Source of the DNA: Hippasteria phrygiana
Lineage: Eukaryota; Echinodermata; Asteroidea; Valvatida; Goniasteridae
Assembly (NCBI GenBank): GCA_037893225.1
Contig: JAZGUH010000719.1
Location: forward strand, 124,001-188,000
Length of the DNA stretch: 64,000 nt
Reading direction: 5' to 3'
In this document: positions 32,640 through 44,399 of the stretch, one piece after another
How positions within the stretch are numbered: the first letter of the stretch is position 1
Layout of the letters: each line of letters begins with the position of its first letter
Translations under genes and position numbers: made by a program
Notes under the pieces: model-generated
Seen by the model: only the letters and a program-made list of their open reading frames with translations
The model's database searches: none
What the model was told of the DNA's origin: nothing

Positions 32640-34190
32640 AACCAAATGTCACCTCAATGTGAACAAAACACCTAAACACCATCAACGCACTGCTTTCTAT
32701 GACCAAACAAAATCTCATCTCAATGTTAACACCAACCTGAATATCATCAACGCGCTATACATGCTTTCTCTAACCAAACCAAATCTCATTTGAATCTGAA
32801 TATCATCAGTTCGGTGCTTTCAATGACCAAACCAAATCTCATTTGAATGTGAACACCAACCTGAATATCATCAGTTCGGTGCTTTCAATGACCAAACCAA
32901 ATCTCATTTGAATGTGAACACCAACCTGAATATCATCAGCTCGGTGCTTTCAATGACCAAACCAAATCTCATTTGAATGTGTACACCAACCTGAATATCA
33001 TCAGTTCGGTGCTTTCAAGGACCAAACCAAATCTCATTTGAATATGAACACCAACCTGAATATCATCAGTTCGGTGCTTTCAAGGACCAAACCAAATCTC
33101 ATTTGAATATGAACACCAACCTGAATATCATCAGTTCGGTGCTTTCAAGGACCAAACCAAATCTCATTTGAATGTGAACACCAACCTGAATATCATCAGC
33201 TCGGTGCTTTCAATGACCAAACCAAATCTCATTTGAATGTGAACACCAACCTGCATATCATCAGCTCGGTGCTTTCAATGACCAAACCAAATCTCATTTG
33301 AATGTGAACACCAACCTGAATATCATCAGCTCGGTGCTTTCAATGACCAAACCAAATCTCATTTGAATGTGAACACCAACCTGAATATCATCAGCTCGGT
33401 GCTTTCAATGACCAAACCAAATCTCATTTGAATGTGAACACCAACCTGAATATCATCAGCTCGGTGCTTTCAATGACCAAACCAAATCTCATTTGAATGT
33501 GAACACCAACCTGAATATCATCAGTTCGGTGCTTTCAAGGACCAAACCAAATCTCATTTGAATGTGAACACCAACCTGAATATCATCAGTTCGGTGCTTT
33601 CAAGGACCAAACCAAATCTCATTTGAATGTGAACACCAACCTGAATATCATCAGTTCGGTGCTTTCAAGGACCAAACCAAATCTCATTTGAATATGAACA
33701 CCAACCTGAATATCATCAGTTCGGTGCTTTCAATGACCAAACCAAATCTCATTTGAATGTGAACACCAACCTGAATATCATCAGCTCGGTGCTTTCAATG
33801 ACCAAACCAAATCTCATTTGAATGTGAACACCAACCTGAATATCATCAGTTCGGTGCTTTCAATGACCAAACCAAATCTCATTTGAATGTGAACACCAAC
33901 CTGCATATCATCAGCTCGGTGCTTTCAATGACCAAACCAAATCTCATTTGAATGTGAACACCAACCTGAATATCATCAGCTCGGTGCTTTCAAGGACCAA
34001 ACCAAATCTCATTTGAATGTGAACACCAACCTGAATATCATCAGCTCGGTGCTTTCAATGACCAAACCAAATCTCATTTGAATATGAACACCACACCTGA
34101 ATATCATCAGTTCGGTGCTTTCAATGACCAAACCAAATCATTTGAATGTGAACACCAACCTGAATATCATCAGCTCGGTGCTTTCTATGA
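32640..34190 (+). repeat. 65-bp tandem array, left arm (about 22 core units)
   Basis: The TCGGTGCTTTC core recurs at 32811, 32876, 32941, 33006 and onward every 65 bases to 34046, then 34112 and 34175. Unit content: AATGACCAAACCAAATCTC, ATTTGAATGTGAACACC, AACCTGAATATCATCAG. Diverged edge units (about 32640-32800) contain ATCATCAACGCGCTATAC. Variants (CAATG/CAAGG, CAGT/CAGC) occur in blocks. There are no spacers, so this is not a CRISPR. Confidence 0.95.
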
Positions 34191-34194
34191 CCAA

Positions 34195-34356
34195 TGTATA
34201 CAATGTACTGAACCTTGGCAATGGGACCTCGTGGGACAGCATTTCGTTGTACATAACTAACAACAAGGCCCCACCGAGGGCCATGGACGTTGTACCCTGC
34301 CAGGATAAGATGCATGATCCATTTAAAATTGTTCCAAGGTTCAGTACATTGTATAC
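34195..34356. repeat. Centre of the foldback with inner inverted pair
   Basis: GTACTGAACCTTGG with flanking TGTATACAAT at 34195-34218, and its complement at 34334-34356. The axis is near 34275. The loop of ~115 bases is unique. Confidence 0.8.
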
Positions 34357-34384
34357 CACGATGAAATTGCGACTTCCAGCACAT

Positions 34385-34865
34385 TCATTTGAATGTGAAC
34401 ACCGAAAGCGCCGAACTGATGATATTCAGGTTGGTGTTCACATTCAAATGAGATTTGGTTTGGTCATTGAAAGCACCGAACTGATGATATTCAGGTTGGT
34501 GTTCACATTCAAATGAGATTTGGTTTGGTCATTGAAAGCACCGAACTGATGATATTCAGGTGTGGTGTTCATATTCAAATGAGATTTGGTTTGGTCATTG
34601 AAAGCACCGAACTGATGATATTCAGGCTGGTGTTCACATTCAAATGAGATTTGGTTTGGTCATTGAAAGCACCGAACTGATGATATTCAGATTCAAATGA
34701 GATTTGGTTTGGTTAGAGAAAGCATGTATAGCGCGTTGATGATATTCAGGTTGGTGTTAACATTGAGATGAGATTTTGTTTGGTCATAGAAAGCAGTGCG
34801 TTGATGGTGTTCAGGTGTTTTGTTCACATTGAGGTGACATTTGGTTTGGTCATAACCACCCTGCT
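34385..34865 (-). repeat. 65-bp tandem array, right arm (about 5 core units plus edge units)
   Basis: Reverse-complement copies of the left-array unit (GCACCGAACTGATGATATTCAG) at about 34406, 34470, 34537, 34604 and 34669, then the mirrored edge units with GCGTTGATG. Confidence 0.95.
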
Positions 34866-34876
34866 GGTCAGGCATA

Positions 34877-35516
34877 AGGCCTTTTCACACTAAAGCGCCG
34901 AACCCCTCGCCCCGGGGCCGCCCCGGGGCCGCCCCGGCGTTTTCACCCCCGAGTTCAACCCCGCGTCGTTTCACACTCGTTTCGCGCAAACCTATACCTC
35001 AGCCAACCCCGGGGCGAGCTCGCCCCGGGGTTGGGCATGAGCGTTTCACACTAGTTTGTATTTAATCGACCCCCAGATGGCCAGTAAATTCCTAACTTCC
35101 TCCTCGCTGAAAATAATTCCTGAGATTCCGGGAACACAATGACCAGCACAAAAGGGGGGGGGGGTGCCTCTGCCACATATTGTGCTTCAGAATAATGGCG
35201 CTGAGCTTTGACAGGACCTTTGAAATTATTTTGTCGAGACCACCTGTTTCTCAACCGGGTTGTACGAAACCCTGCATGCGGGGCGACGTTTCACACTAGC
35301 CATTTCGCCCCGGGGCCACCCCCGAGATCGGTCTCGCCCCGGGTTGAAAAATCTCACCCCTGGCCTGGAGCAGGGGCGAGTTCGCCCTGGGGCGAGACCA
35401 ATCTCGGGGGCGGCCCCGTGGCGAAAATGGCTAGTGTGAAACGTCGCACATTCTCACCCCCGCGTTGCCCCGGGGCCGCCCCCGAGATTTTGTCTAGTGT
35501 GAAAAGGCCTATTGTT
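34877..35516. mobile_element. Nested module in the right arm (mirror of 31984-32608)
   Basis: Same inverted ends and GC-rich interior as the left-arm module, in reverse order, with a G run at about 35154-35164. Confidence 0.7.
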
Positions 35517-36550
35517 CTGATGTCAGGCCGGACCTATGCCTGACCCATCTCTCTCTCCCTCCCCGCCCCAGAGACACACATACATTTTTTGCATTATGAC
35601 ATTTGCATCTGCTCTTTAGTTAAAAAGAAATATAGCTAGAAACGAAACAAATGAAAATACATTTAAAAAAAAACACTAAAGCCACCGTGAGCATCCATTT
35701 AAAAATAGAAAGTTATATCGGTTTTGTAATTGAGGCGGTTATTTTTCAGTCCTTGTTTTTATTCTTCTATTTTTTTTCCTTTCCTTTTGTTTCCTTTTAA
35801 AAAAAAATGCTCTTGTTTTGCTTGAATTAGTTTTTGGTGGCATAATTTGTCTGCAGTCGGCTTAGGTTGACAATCTTATTCAAAATAAATGAAAAAAAAT
35901 ACCACTAAACAATAAATTTTAAACATTGTGGATAACGATTAAATTGAGAACGGATAAAACTTGCACTCCTAAACTGTGAAACCTTATTTGTCTATTCTTC
36001 TCTAATGAAAATAAACAGGTTCGTGTTGACAGCCACTCAACCAAACCTATATTCAAATCCCATTTCTTTACGCGCCAAATTCCTAATCTGTGATACACAA
36101 TGCTACGCGTTTCAGTTGAACAATGTCATGTACCGGTGGTACGTGATTGACTGGTGGCATGCATGCGTCTCTTGGAAAAGCTCTTTTGTATAACATGCAT
36201 ATTTATGAAGCTCAATAAAGACAACGGTCACAATTGGGTGGTGCCTATGGTGTAGAGCTTCTCATTGGGCGATAATGAGGTCCTTAAGTCGCTACGGTCC
36301 TACGTACGTTCAAAACGAAGGATCACTAGTGAGACGTCTGACGTCTATGGAACTTCATGGACCGTGACTCGCTGATCCTGAAGGCGCGAGATTTCCAGTA
36401 CAGCCGCTTGGGGAGCACTGTACTGACAAAAGCCCGAATCGAAATCTCGTCACTATGCCTTTGGCTGTATGACGAGATTTAGATTCAAGCTGTCATTGAT
36501 GGGGTGCCGGTATGCCAAGAACGGGCTGTGCAGCAAACAATAGGCACCAC

Positions 36551-36730
36551 GCTGAATAGAGCGGTCCTATTCATCGCATCTGGAGCATCTCTTTCGTGTG
36601 AATAAAAGGTTTGTTTGAAAAAGCTCCATCTATTCATTACACTCCCATTCAAAACAATATACATGTAGTTGCAACATGAATGGATTGAGTACGCGCACTT
36701 ATCCGCGTATAGACGTTAATGTTCAACCTT
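36551..36730 (+). repeat. Dispersed repeat R3a
   Basis: CTCCATCTATTCATTACACTC and GCGTATAGACGTTAATG are shared with 43920-44100 in the same orientation. Confidence 0.6.
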
Positions 36731-37175
36731 ATATGAATTTGTCATGCACACATTTGTAAAGTAATTTGCTCATTCAAAAAGCATACACAGTGCTTTTAAA
36801 CCATAGAGCACGTTTAAACCATTTATCTCCATTATACAGACTGGATAGGACACCGCGTCTAAACACCGGCCTGAGTGCGCGTTCTATTAGAGGCTAAAGA
36901 ACGAATGTGACGCGACTGCGTTGTGTGCACTTTCAAACGGAGATTTTGAAAAAAGTGGAAGACTTTTTCTATAATTCTTCATTTGCGTGGGGAAAAAATG
37001 GATTTCGCACCCGAATTGGTCAAAATAGACAAGAACAATTGTTGACGTGTGCGTGGCAGTGAATTGTCCGGAGAATGATGGAAACTTGAGTCGGGAAAAA
37101 GGAATATCTTTTCACAAGTTAAGCTGATGATTATTATTTAACGGTAGGCCTACGTCTATAACCTTTTTCAATGTA

Positions 37176-37856
37176 TAGTCGGACTCCCTATTATCGCGGC
37201 AACTCTATTATCGCGGCATCGGAAATTCCTTTTTTTTCCGTTGCCAAAACTCCTTCGACTGGCAATTTTATAAGCAATTCATCAAGCATTAAGGACTTTC
37301 TGCTGATTTGTGTAAACAAATGACGATTAAAAAATGTTGTGTCGGGACTTTTAACGATTTTAAATAAATATTCACGTTTTCAAAAACTTGTACATTTTGC
37401 CTCACCGTGTCTGCTAAAAGGTACCGTCTATATTTTAACATAAATCTTTAATGGTGCTCTGTCCATGGAAGTTCCATTGTCTGGTTCCCATTCTACAGCT
37501 GCAAATGCAAAATGACGCCGAAGGACGATATTTCCACCGCGAAATCGTAGAAACATTTACAGGATCAAAATAAGGACAGTGCGGTAAAACAAATAAAACG
37601 ACGCACCGTGTAAAGTGAATGGCGCCCCCAATCGTCAATCAGTAGACTTGTCTCAGTGAATTTTGTCGCCTTCGAGGGGGGACAGGGTGTTAAGAAATCA
37701 TCTTGCAGGGCCTAATCGTCTTTAATCAACTTGAACTTTACAGGGAAAATATCAGACTTTCTTCAGGGGATGTTTTGGTCAAACATTAACCATGAATAAA
37801 AAAGTTGAAATCATTGTAAAAAACACTTCCCACATACCGCGATAATACAAAGTCTG
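37176..37856. mobile_element. Possible pogo/Tigger-like non-autonomous element
   Basis: The left end AGTCGGACTCCCTATTATCGCGG and the complement of the right end AGTACAGACTTTGTATTATCGCGG are similar. TA lies at both edges (near 37174 and 37857). ATTATCGCGGCA is repeated at the left end. Contains no transposase frame. The family call rests on end shape only. Confidence 0.4.
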
Positions 37857-38264
37857 TACTCCGCCGAGCAATGCCGAGCAATGACAAGCATGTCTATTTT
37901 CACAGGCATCGCATGGGAATAAACCAAACCACCGTCGGATTTTTTATGTCAGTTTAAAAAAAGCAAGAGTTATACAACACAAAAGACGGACAATTCAGGA
38001 AGGTTAGTGAGCAATCTCTATTCCGATCGGGAAACGTGATATCACCCTGATAAGTACCGCGGTAATACAGCGTCCCATCCTACATGTATAACGTTACAAC
38101 TACAGAAAATGTTAATGCACAGAAACGAAACTTCTTTAATAACACAATTATTTTTAAATAAAGAAATTTATACGAGGGGCGGTCGCTTATTACATAATTA
38201 TTGGCATTCTTGATGGGATAATAACTACGGTAGTTGTGTATGTCTGCGTGTGTGCGTGGGTGGG

Positions 38265-38450
38265 TGTGTATTGATACCGGCAATCGTAAACTAGGGACAA
38301 AAGAGTCAGGGCGTAGACAAAGGGTCCACGATTGACCAAACGTCCACGATTAAAATCCGTGTACAAAACACACGGGAGGCCTTCCGAAAAAAAGTTATTA
38401 AGTACAAACAAAAGAGGGACAATAGGGAGTCTACGATTGCCGGTACATAT
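38265..38450 (-). repeat. Dispersed repeat family R1, copy 4
   Basis: Reverse copy with CGTGTACAAAACACACGGGAGG, AAAAGAGGGACAATAGGGAG and TCTACGATTGCCGGTA. Confidence 0.6.
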
Positions 38451-38689
38451 TCGATGCATTCTCTCTTTGTGATGGGTGCTCAGAATTAAAAATACGATGT
38501 AATCTCAGAGTAATATTCAATACGATTATTAAATTTACATTATACAACTGCTCTAATGACTTTATACAGGTGTGATAAAAATTGAACAGCAATTTACTTT
38601 ATTTACTGATTTTTGGGGAGGCTTAAACTCCCCATGACGTTAGGCTAAGATTTGTTTCGATAATCCACTTTTCCAGACTGAGTACATAA

Positions 38690-39110
38690 CAATAACACAC
38701 AGTGCGCGTTTACCACCATATACAAGCGCCGCCATTGCGCGGCCGCGCATTCGTGCACAAACGCGACGCGGTGTCCCACCCAGTTTGTATGGGCTCCGTG
38801 CGACCAAAACAGGGCATCCTCGACTCCATGGGCGCGTGTGCGTTCCTTATCGAGCAAGGCATGGTGGGAAAACATGGCGCCGCAAGATCGTACCCATGGT
38901 AACGAGGTTGAAAACAGGGCGCTGTCCACATAGCAACTGCACTTCCATGGGGAGTACGTCGCTGGTATTACGCACCGCGCTCCTCGTTCATTTGATACTC
39001 GTATACCAGTGGGATTGCTTTGTCTGTTTGTCGACTCTCGTCGCATTCCATACGCGCTGCGCGTATGCTGCGCGTGTGTTTACAAACGTCGCGTGACAAC
39101 TATAAACTGC
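38690..39110. other. CpG-rich stretch, repeat-derived
   Basis: Dense CpG in GCGCGGCCGCGCATTCGTGC and onward. A 33-base piece starting CATCCTCGACTCCATGGGCG (38816) recurs at 62184, so at least part is repetitive. Reading frames on both strands follow base composition rather than any domain. Confidence 0.4.
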
Positions 39111-39185
39111 ACAAAAAAGGCCTAGCGTCCAGCGACCATCAGCGTCAGGCGATTTTCATCGCGCGACCGACTATAAACCAGCCTT

Positions 39186-39400
39186 AGACTAATTCGGCGA
39201 CCGAAATTAGAAGCATTTACTGCGGTGGCGAGGCGCTCGCGTGCGTGTTAGACGCACGCGCTCGACGCAGCTTCGACCAACAGGGTGTTTACAACTTGCC
39301 AAAATGCGCACGCGACTCAAATTAAAGAACGCGGGCAGCCTGCACGCGAGCGCGGCACCACTGTAAAAATGGAAACGGCGAATTCCTGTATAAATAAGGT
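39186..39400 (-). repeat. Single arm of the 54466-54831 palindrome
   Basis: Matches one arm of that palindrome: TTAGAAGCATTTACTGCGGT, GCGTGTTAGACGCACGC, CAACAGGGTGTTTACAACTTG, CACGCGAGCGCGG. Only one arm is present here. Confidence 0.75.
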
Positions 39401-39534
39401 GGGACTATCGCCTAAATAAAGTGAGGGTGGTGGTGGCATATTCCTGACATTTGCTAAAAAGGTTCGGGATATTGATAAGATAAACACATCTGAAAGCGGC
39501 TCCAAGGTTTAACAGTTATTTTGTATATATATTA

Positions 39535-39750
39535 ATTCTATGCGGGTGCACTTCAAGAAATTTGTGATAGATTGACGTGTGGTGATTTAAGTCCCAAGGC
39601 CTCAACAACCCTGACGTTTATCCTTGTCTGTATCTTGCATAAAATAATGCTATTTAGACCTGATGGCCACAAAATCTTTAATACACACGTCCTCGTCCTT
39701 TCATAGCGCTATGGGTTCAGTTGTACTATGGAGAACAATGATTAATGCAT
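39535..39750 (+). repeat. Dispersed repeat R3b
   Basis: CTATGCGGGTGCACTTCAAG through TTGTACTATGGAGAA is shared with 44110-44310 in the same orientation. Confidence 0.65.
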
Positions 39751-40086
39751 TTGAACAGTCCCTAATCCTCCAATTTTAATATGATTTTCCACAGACCCAG
39801 GGAGTTAGGGTTAATGTCATGAGGTGGCAACCCTACCGTTGTTATCGGGCGGTCAGATTCATTCTCGTGAAGATGAGTAGGGTAGAAAGGAAACCTTCAA
39901 CACTCAGACTGTTGTTTAAACTGATTACAGTTGATTTAATTTAATTTCACTTTCTCCAGTTGACAAAATGTCGGTTAACAGGATGACCAGGTAGGAATAA
40001 AAAAATATCCAAAGACGAAGACAAAGGAGGAGACAAAGACCCTGTTGATTATAAATAAAAGGATTTTCAAAGGGAACAAAGAAACT

Positions 40087-40158
40087 GGCAGCGGCTGGAT
40101 TCGAACCTGCGACCTCCGAGTTACCGTACCGGCGCTCTACCAACTGAGCTATCTTGCC
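40087..40158 (-). mobile_element. tRNA-like sequence, copy A (Thr-like loop), SINE or tRNA pseudogene
   Basis: On the minus strand, GGCAAGATAGCTCAGTTGG opens an A box/D-arm with a perfect GCTC/GAGC stem. GCAGGTTCGAATCCAGC gives the B box/T-arm. The anticodon loop would read ACGGTAA, i.e. anticodon GGT, but the conserved U33 is C and several stem pairs fail. A diverged relative at 30190-30440 shares flanking sequence, which points to a SINE. Sequence around 40330-40352 is an inverted copy of 40073-40090. Confidence 0.6.
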
Positions 40159-40399
40159 CTATGATGGCGGTCTCCCAAATTGTCAGTATCTTTGTTCGGG
40201 TGGGCACTTGTCAGAAGTCATCAACCCAGAATTCCGTATAGCCAGGGATCGCACCCCATTTTACGATACAACCTGGGAAGCGACATTGTGGGGATCACTC
40301 AATGAGGATACGACTTTTCCTGCGAATCCCGTCCCTGCCAGTTTCTTTGTTCACTTTGATTTTGTATTCAAATTTACCTAGTCAGTTTCCCTTGTGGAT

Positions 40400-41700
40400 T
40401 GTTTGACATAAATAAAAGGAAATAGTCTTAAACTCTTGTGAGTCTTGTCCCAACTCATTGGATTAAAGTATTTTATTATACACTATAAATGCAAGGTGTT
40501 GCTTTGCAGGCAGTTGTCATGACCATTCAAAATAATACTTAAATATGACGAAGGACTAATCAAGTAAATAAAGAGCATCACAGTTTTACCCCGATACAAA
40601 ATAGAGAACCTGCACTGTATGTGTTTGCGTTGTACAACGGTTAGACTTGTAGCTTAGCAAGGTTTCTGCTATAGAATAATATACACAAAAATGCCAATAG
40701 TAGGCCTACATGCAAGATATATATTCAAGCGAATATCTTCCATCATCCAAAGAGTCCCGTGCACTGATAAACAACACGACACACATGTACAACTATTTTA
40801 AATACAGCGCTTTAATAATTATCCCCTTGCGTACGGTTGACTCAAATATGTGCGGATTGAAAATTGCCACCTGGCCGGTTGACGTCTATGTGTGCCAATC
40901 TCTGCATTTTCAATCCATTATTGGGGTATTGTGTACGTTATGCTTGGCTGCACAAGCCTCTTGTTTCCATTTCACTTGGCTGCACAACCCGGCCTGGCGC
41001 CCGGGGTTCTCCCATGTATTATGCCCGGTGGCAAGGGGTATTAACTTGTAGTGTACAGTATACAGCTGAGATTCAAAGGTGTGCTGTGCACACACACACT
41101 ACGTACAAGGCTTTTATCAATGCCGCCATTCTATAATGCATCGTGCAGTGTATGTATGCGTACGTAAACGGTCATTCAAATCTAGAAAAGATTTGGCAAC
41201 TTCATGCAAAACTAACACTCTCCAAACTAAAAGAATCTATCAGATTGACAATAATCATACCAATCAACATGTTCCATGCCTCTTGCAATATCTATTCAAT
41301 GCTTAATCAGAATGTAACTCACCCCAAAATTGGGAGAAAGGTGGTTGATTTTCAGGCAAGGATCAGCTCACTAGCTAGTTTCAAAGCACGTCAAAGGACT
41401 AAAACCATGTGAGCGCTCTTCCCATACCCACATTGAGTATAACCCCTCGTTCTTCGTAAAAATGAACTAAGAATAACCATTTGCTTTAATTACTTTGACG
41501 ATGATGATGAAATACCATTATAAAGTAATCATTCTTCAGGTGACGTTATCAAATAACATAATATCTATAAACAAAGTTCAAACTTGTTCACTAGGATCGT
41601 TACATTCGCGGGGGTATGTACACTGAAATGAACTGCACTAAATAGGAAATGCATCATCCATGTTCCTAATGAATTATTCATTAAAAACCATATCCTTACA
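40400..41700. other. No gene recognised
   Basis: No supported gene, element end or repeat array. Scattered frames lack domains. Confidence 0.45.
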
Positions 41701-41706
41701 TTAATA

Positions 41707-43541
41707 GACCAGTTTCCTAATAAATTCAAATTTATGCACGCATGCGCATAAATGGGCCCTGCAGGCAAAAAGCGAAATCGGCCCATTGAAAATGTACAGG
41801 GGTCCAAACAGTTTTGTCATTTTCTCTCAATTTCTCCAAGATTTGTCCCATTTGGCTGTTGAAAAGTCCCTGAAATCGTCATAGGTATTACTTTCTGGTC
41901 TAAATTTTGTTTGGGGGGTTCAAAATATAAACTATAATAATGTGTTCGTCCCGCGCGCACGAGGACAAAGCAATTAAGCAGGGCTCCTTTCCACCTGAGT
42001 GCCAACAACTAACCGTGTGCTTCAGGGTACCATGCACGTTGCACTTTTTGCCGCTGACTATCGCAGCGTGATTTTCGCGTGGATCTGCCCGGGCTTAACG
42101 CACAATCTCCGGCCAACCTGACCGTCTGTGCACGGTGAAATAATCCGGCGTGGATGGCTGAAGCACATCGTATACTGATGTGTGCAACTGTAATCCTCTC
42201 GTGAATGTCATTCTAGTATTACGGTATTTTCACTATTTTGGTGCTGAAAAGAAAAATATACATTCTCTAATTAATGCTGAGTATCACTTCAGAAACTTCA
42301 GTTTGTTTTAACGAAAGGAGTGTAATACAGTCGTTAAAGAATTGCAATTCTTAAACCACCATTAGGCCTACATTTGACGTTTTCTTCAGAGTGTTCAAGC
42401 AAATATGCCCTTCATCAAACAATAATTTGGACTTCAAAATATCCTATAGCTTTTGTACGATTGACTTTGACACACCATTAATTTCTGTTGACTTTTCATA
42501 ATTATTTGGTCAAAATATAGGCCTATATCATTGTCCTGAATTAAATATTCTAGTAATCAAAAACAAATTTGAAAATGATCCTCAACTAGTTCTGCAACAT
42601 CATGGGCGGTTTTACATTGTGCACCAAACAATTTTGAGGGCATTATTCTTTGGAAGATCAAATTCTTTAAGTTTTGGAAACCTTTAGCTTTTTGTTGTAA
42701 ATTTCTATTGTTTATTTTTTCCTTCTTTTTTCTCTTTTTTTTTGGGGGGGGGGGGGGGGGTTAAGCCCCTTCGTAGAACCATGTCTGTTTACAATTTTGG
42801 AATGGCCACATCAATGGAATTTCTTGTGTGTTTCTTAAAAGAAATCTGAATGTTATTTTATTTTATTTCCTTTATTATATTTTTGAAAGGTTTCTTTTTC
42901 ATTGTTTATTTGGTTTTTGGAGGAAGGGGGAATTAACTCTATATTTTGTCTCGCATCCATACACGCTACAGCTTAAAACCATGGTTGTTCTGAATGTTTT
43001 TCGCCACCAAAATAGTGAAAATACCGTAATACTAGAATGACATTTCACGAGAGGATTACAGTTGCACACATCAGTAGGCCTATATGATGTGCTTCAGCCA
43101 TTCACGCCGGATTATTTCACCGTGCACAGACGGTCAGGTTGACCGGAGATTGCGCGTTAAGCCCGGGCCGCCCCACGCGAAAATCACGCTGCGATAGTCG
43201 GCGGCAAAATGTGCAACGTGCATGGTACCCCAAAGCACACGGTTATTTGTTGACACTCGTGTGGAAAGGAGCCCTGCTTAATTCCTTTGGCCTCGTGCGC
43301 ACGGAACGAACACATTTTTAAAAGTTTTTATTTTGAACCCCCAAAAAACATTTAGACCAGAAAGTAATACGATTTCAGGGACTTTTCAACAGCCAAATGG
43401 GACAAATCTTGGAGAAATTGAGAGAAAATGACAAAACTGTTTGGACCCCTGTACATTTTCAATGGGCCGATTTCGCTTTTTGCCTGCAGGGCCCATTTAT
43501 GCGCATGCGTGCATTAATTTGAATTTATTAGGAAACTGGTC
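41707..43541. mobile_element. Second foldback element, ~540-bp inverted arms
   Basis: The left end GACCAGTTTCCTAATAAATTC is mirrored at 43541. Arms 41707-42240 and 43005-43541 stay similar throughout (CAGGGGTCCAAACAGTTTTG, GCACGGTGAAATAATCCGGCG and others). The centre of ~765 bp is T-rich with T9-G18 at about 42735-42761. No coding region and no clear target duplication. Confidence 0.8.
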
Positions 43542-43919
43542 AAAACTGTCCTTCTATAGCCGAGAAGTGGACGTTTGAGACTATACGCGCTTGCTTCGTA
43601 AACCGATATATTCACAATTATATAGATATGCAAGTTTACTCCGAACAATTAAGGCTAAACGCCACTCGAGGTACGAGAAAAAGGATCAAAGATGTATACC
43701 AGAGGTAAGAATTAATATTTCTCTTGAAGCGGGAAAGATCGTAAGATGAAGGGAAACATGCACCAGGCAAAGAATTCCATAGTCGCACATTTTATCGCAC
43801 ATTTCTTTGCAGATTTCTGCGCAGATGTTTTAGGTAACACAACAGAAGCTGCTGTTTTTGGTACAATCAATCAAAATTTGACGTTTCCAAATGTTGTACA
43901 GTGTGTCTCAAAAAAATGC

Positions 43920-44310
43920 AAACAGCGGTCGAATTCATCGCACTTGGAGCCCCTCTTTCGTGCGAATGAAAGCCTTGTTTGAAAAGGCTCCATCTATTCA
44001 TTACACTCCCGTTCAAAAACAATATAGTTGAAACATGAATAGAAATAGTACGCGCATGAATGCGCGTATAGACGTTAATAATAACTTTGGAGGTTGAACA
44101 CGTAATTTGAATTCTATGCGGGTGCACTTCAAGAAATGTGTAATAAATTGACGTGTGGTGATTTAAGTTATGTCCCAAGGCCACACCAACCCTGAAGTTT
44201 ATCCTGTATCATGCATAAAATAAATATATTTAAACTTTATGCCCGCAAAATCTTTAATACATGACACGTCCTCGTCCTTCAGTTGTACTATGGAGAATAA
44301 TGAATAATGC
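43920..44310 (+). repeat. Dispersed repeat R3 (R3a and R3b joined)
   Basis: The first half matches 36551-36730 and the second half 39535-39750, so the two separate copies are fragments of one longer repeat. A nearby direct pair, TAGCCGAGA...GCGCTTGCTTCGTA, lies at about 43557 and 44327. Confidence 0.6.
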
Positions 44311-44399
44311 ATTACTGTTTTTCTATAGCCGAGACGATGGACGTTCGAATATCTTCAAAAGACTGCGCGCTTGCTTCGTACACCGATATCTTCACACAT

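Larger units (their letters stand above)
31164..36328. mobile_element. Large foldback element with 65-bp tandem arrays in the arms
   Basis: A 5.2-kb inverted repeat. Left outer end TAGTGATCCTTCGTTTTGAAC; the right outer end is its complement, ending at 36328. Each arm has, from outside in: a ~800-bp unique part, a ~625-bp palindromic module bounded by GGCCTTTTCACACTAG (left 31984-32608, right 34877-35516), and a tandem array of 65-bp units. A short centre (about 34195-34356) has its own inverted pair. The left array has about 22 core units, the right about 5, which accounts for the ~1.06-kb difference in arm length. TA at both outer ends may be the target duplication. No protein-coding gene. 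The layout resembles foldback elements known from Drosophila (FB) and sea urchin (TU), without implying relation. Confidence 0.85.

Noticed and set aside
32640..34865. CRISPR-like regular repeat array
   Set aside because: Units are contiguous with no unique spacers, the genome is eukaryotic, and the array is part of a foldback arm.
38645..39110. Host gene or CpG-island promoter
   Set aside because: Open frames exist on both strands without domains, part of the sequence recurs at 62184, and the next segment is a known repeat arm.
40087..40158. Functional tRNA gene
   Set aside because: Anticodon stem mismatches, C in place of U33, a poor acceptor stem and a second diverged copy point to a SINE or pseudogene.
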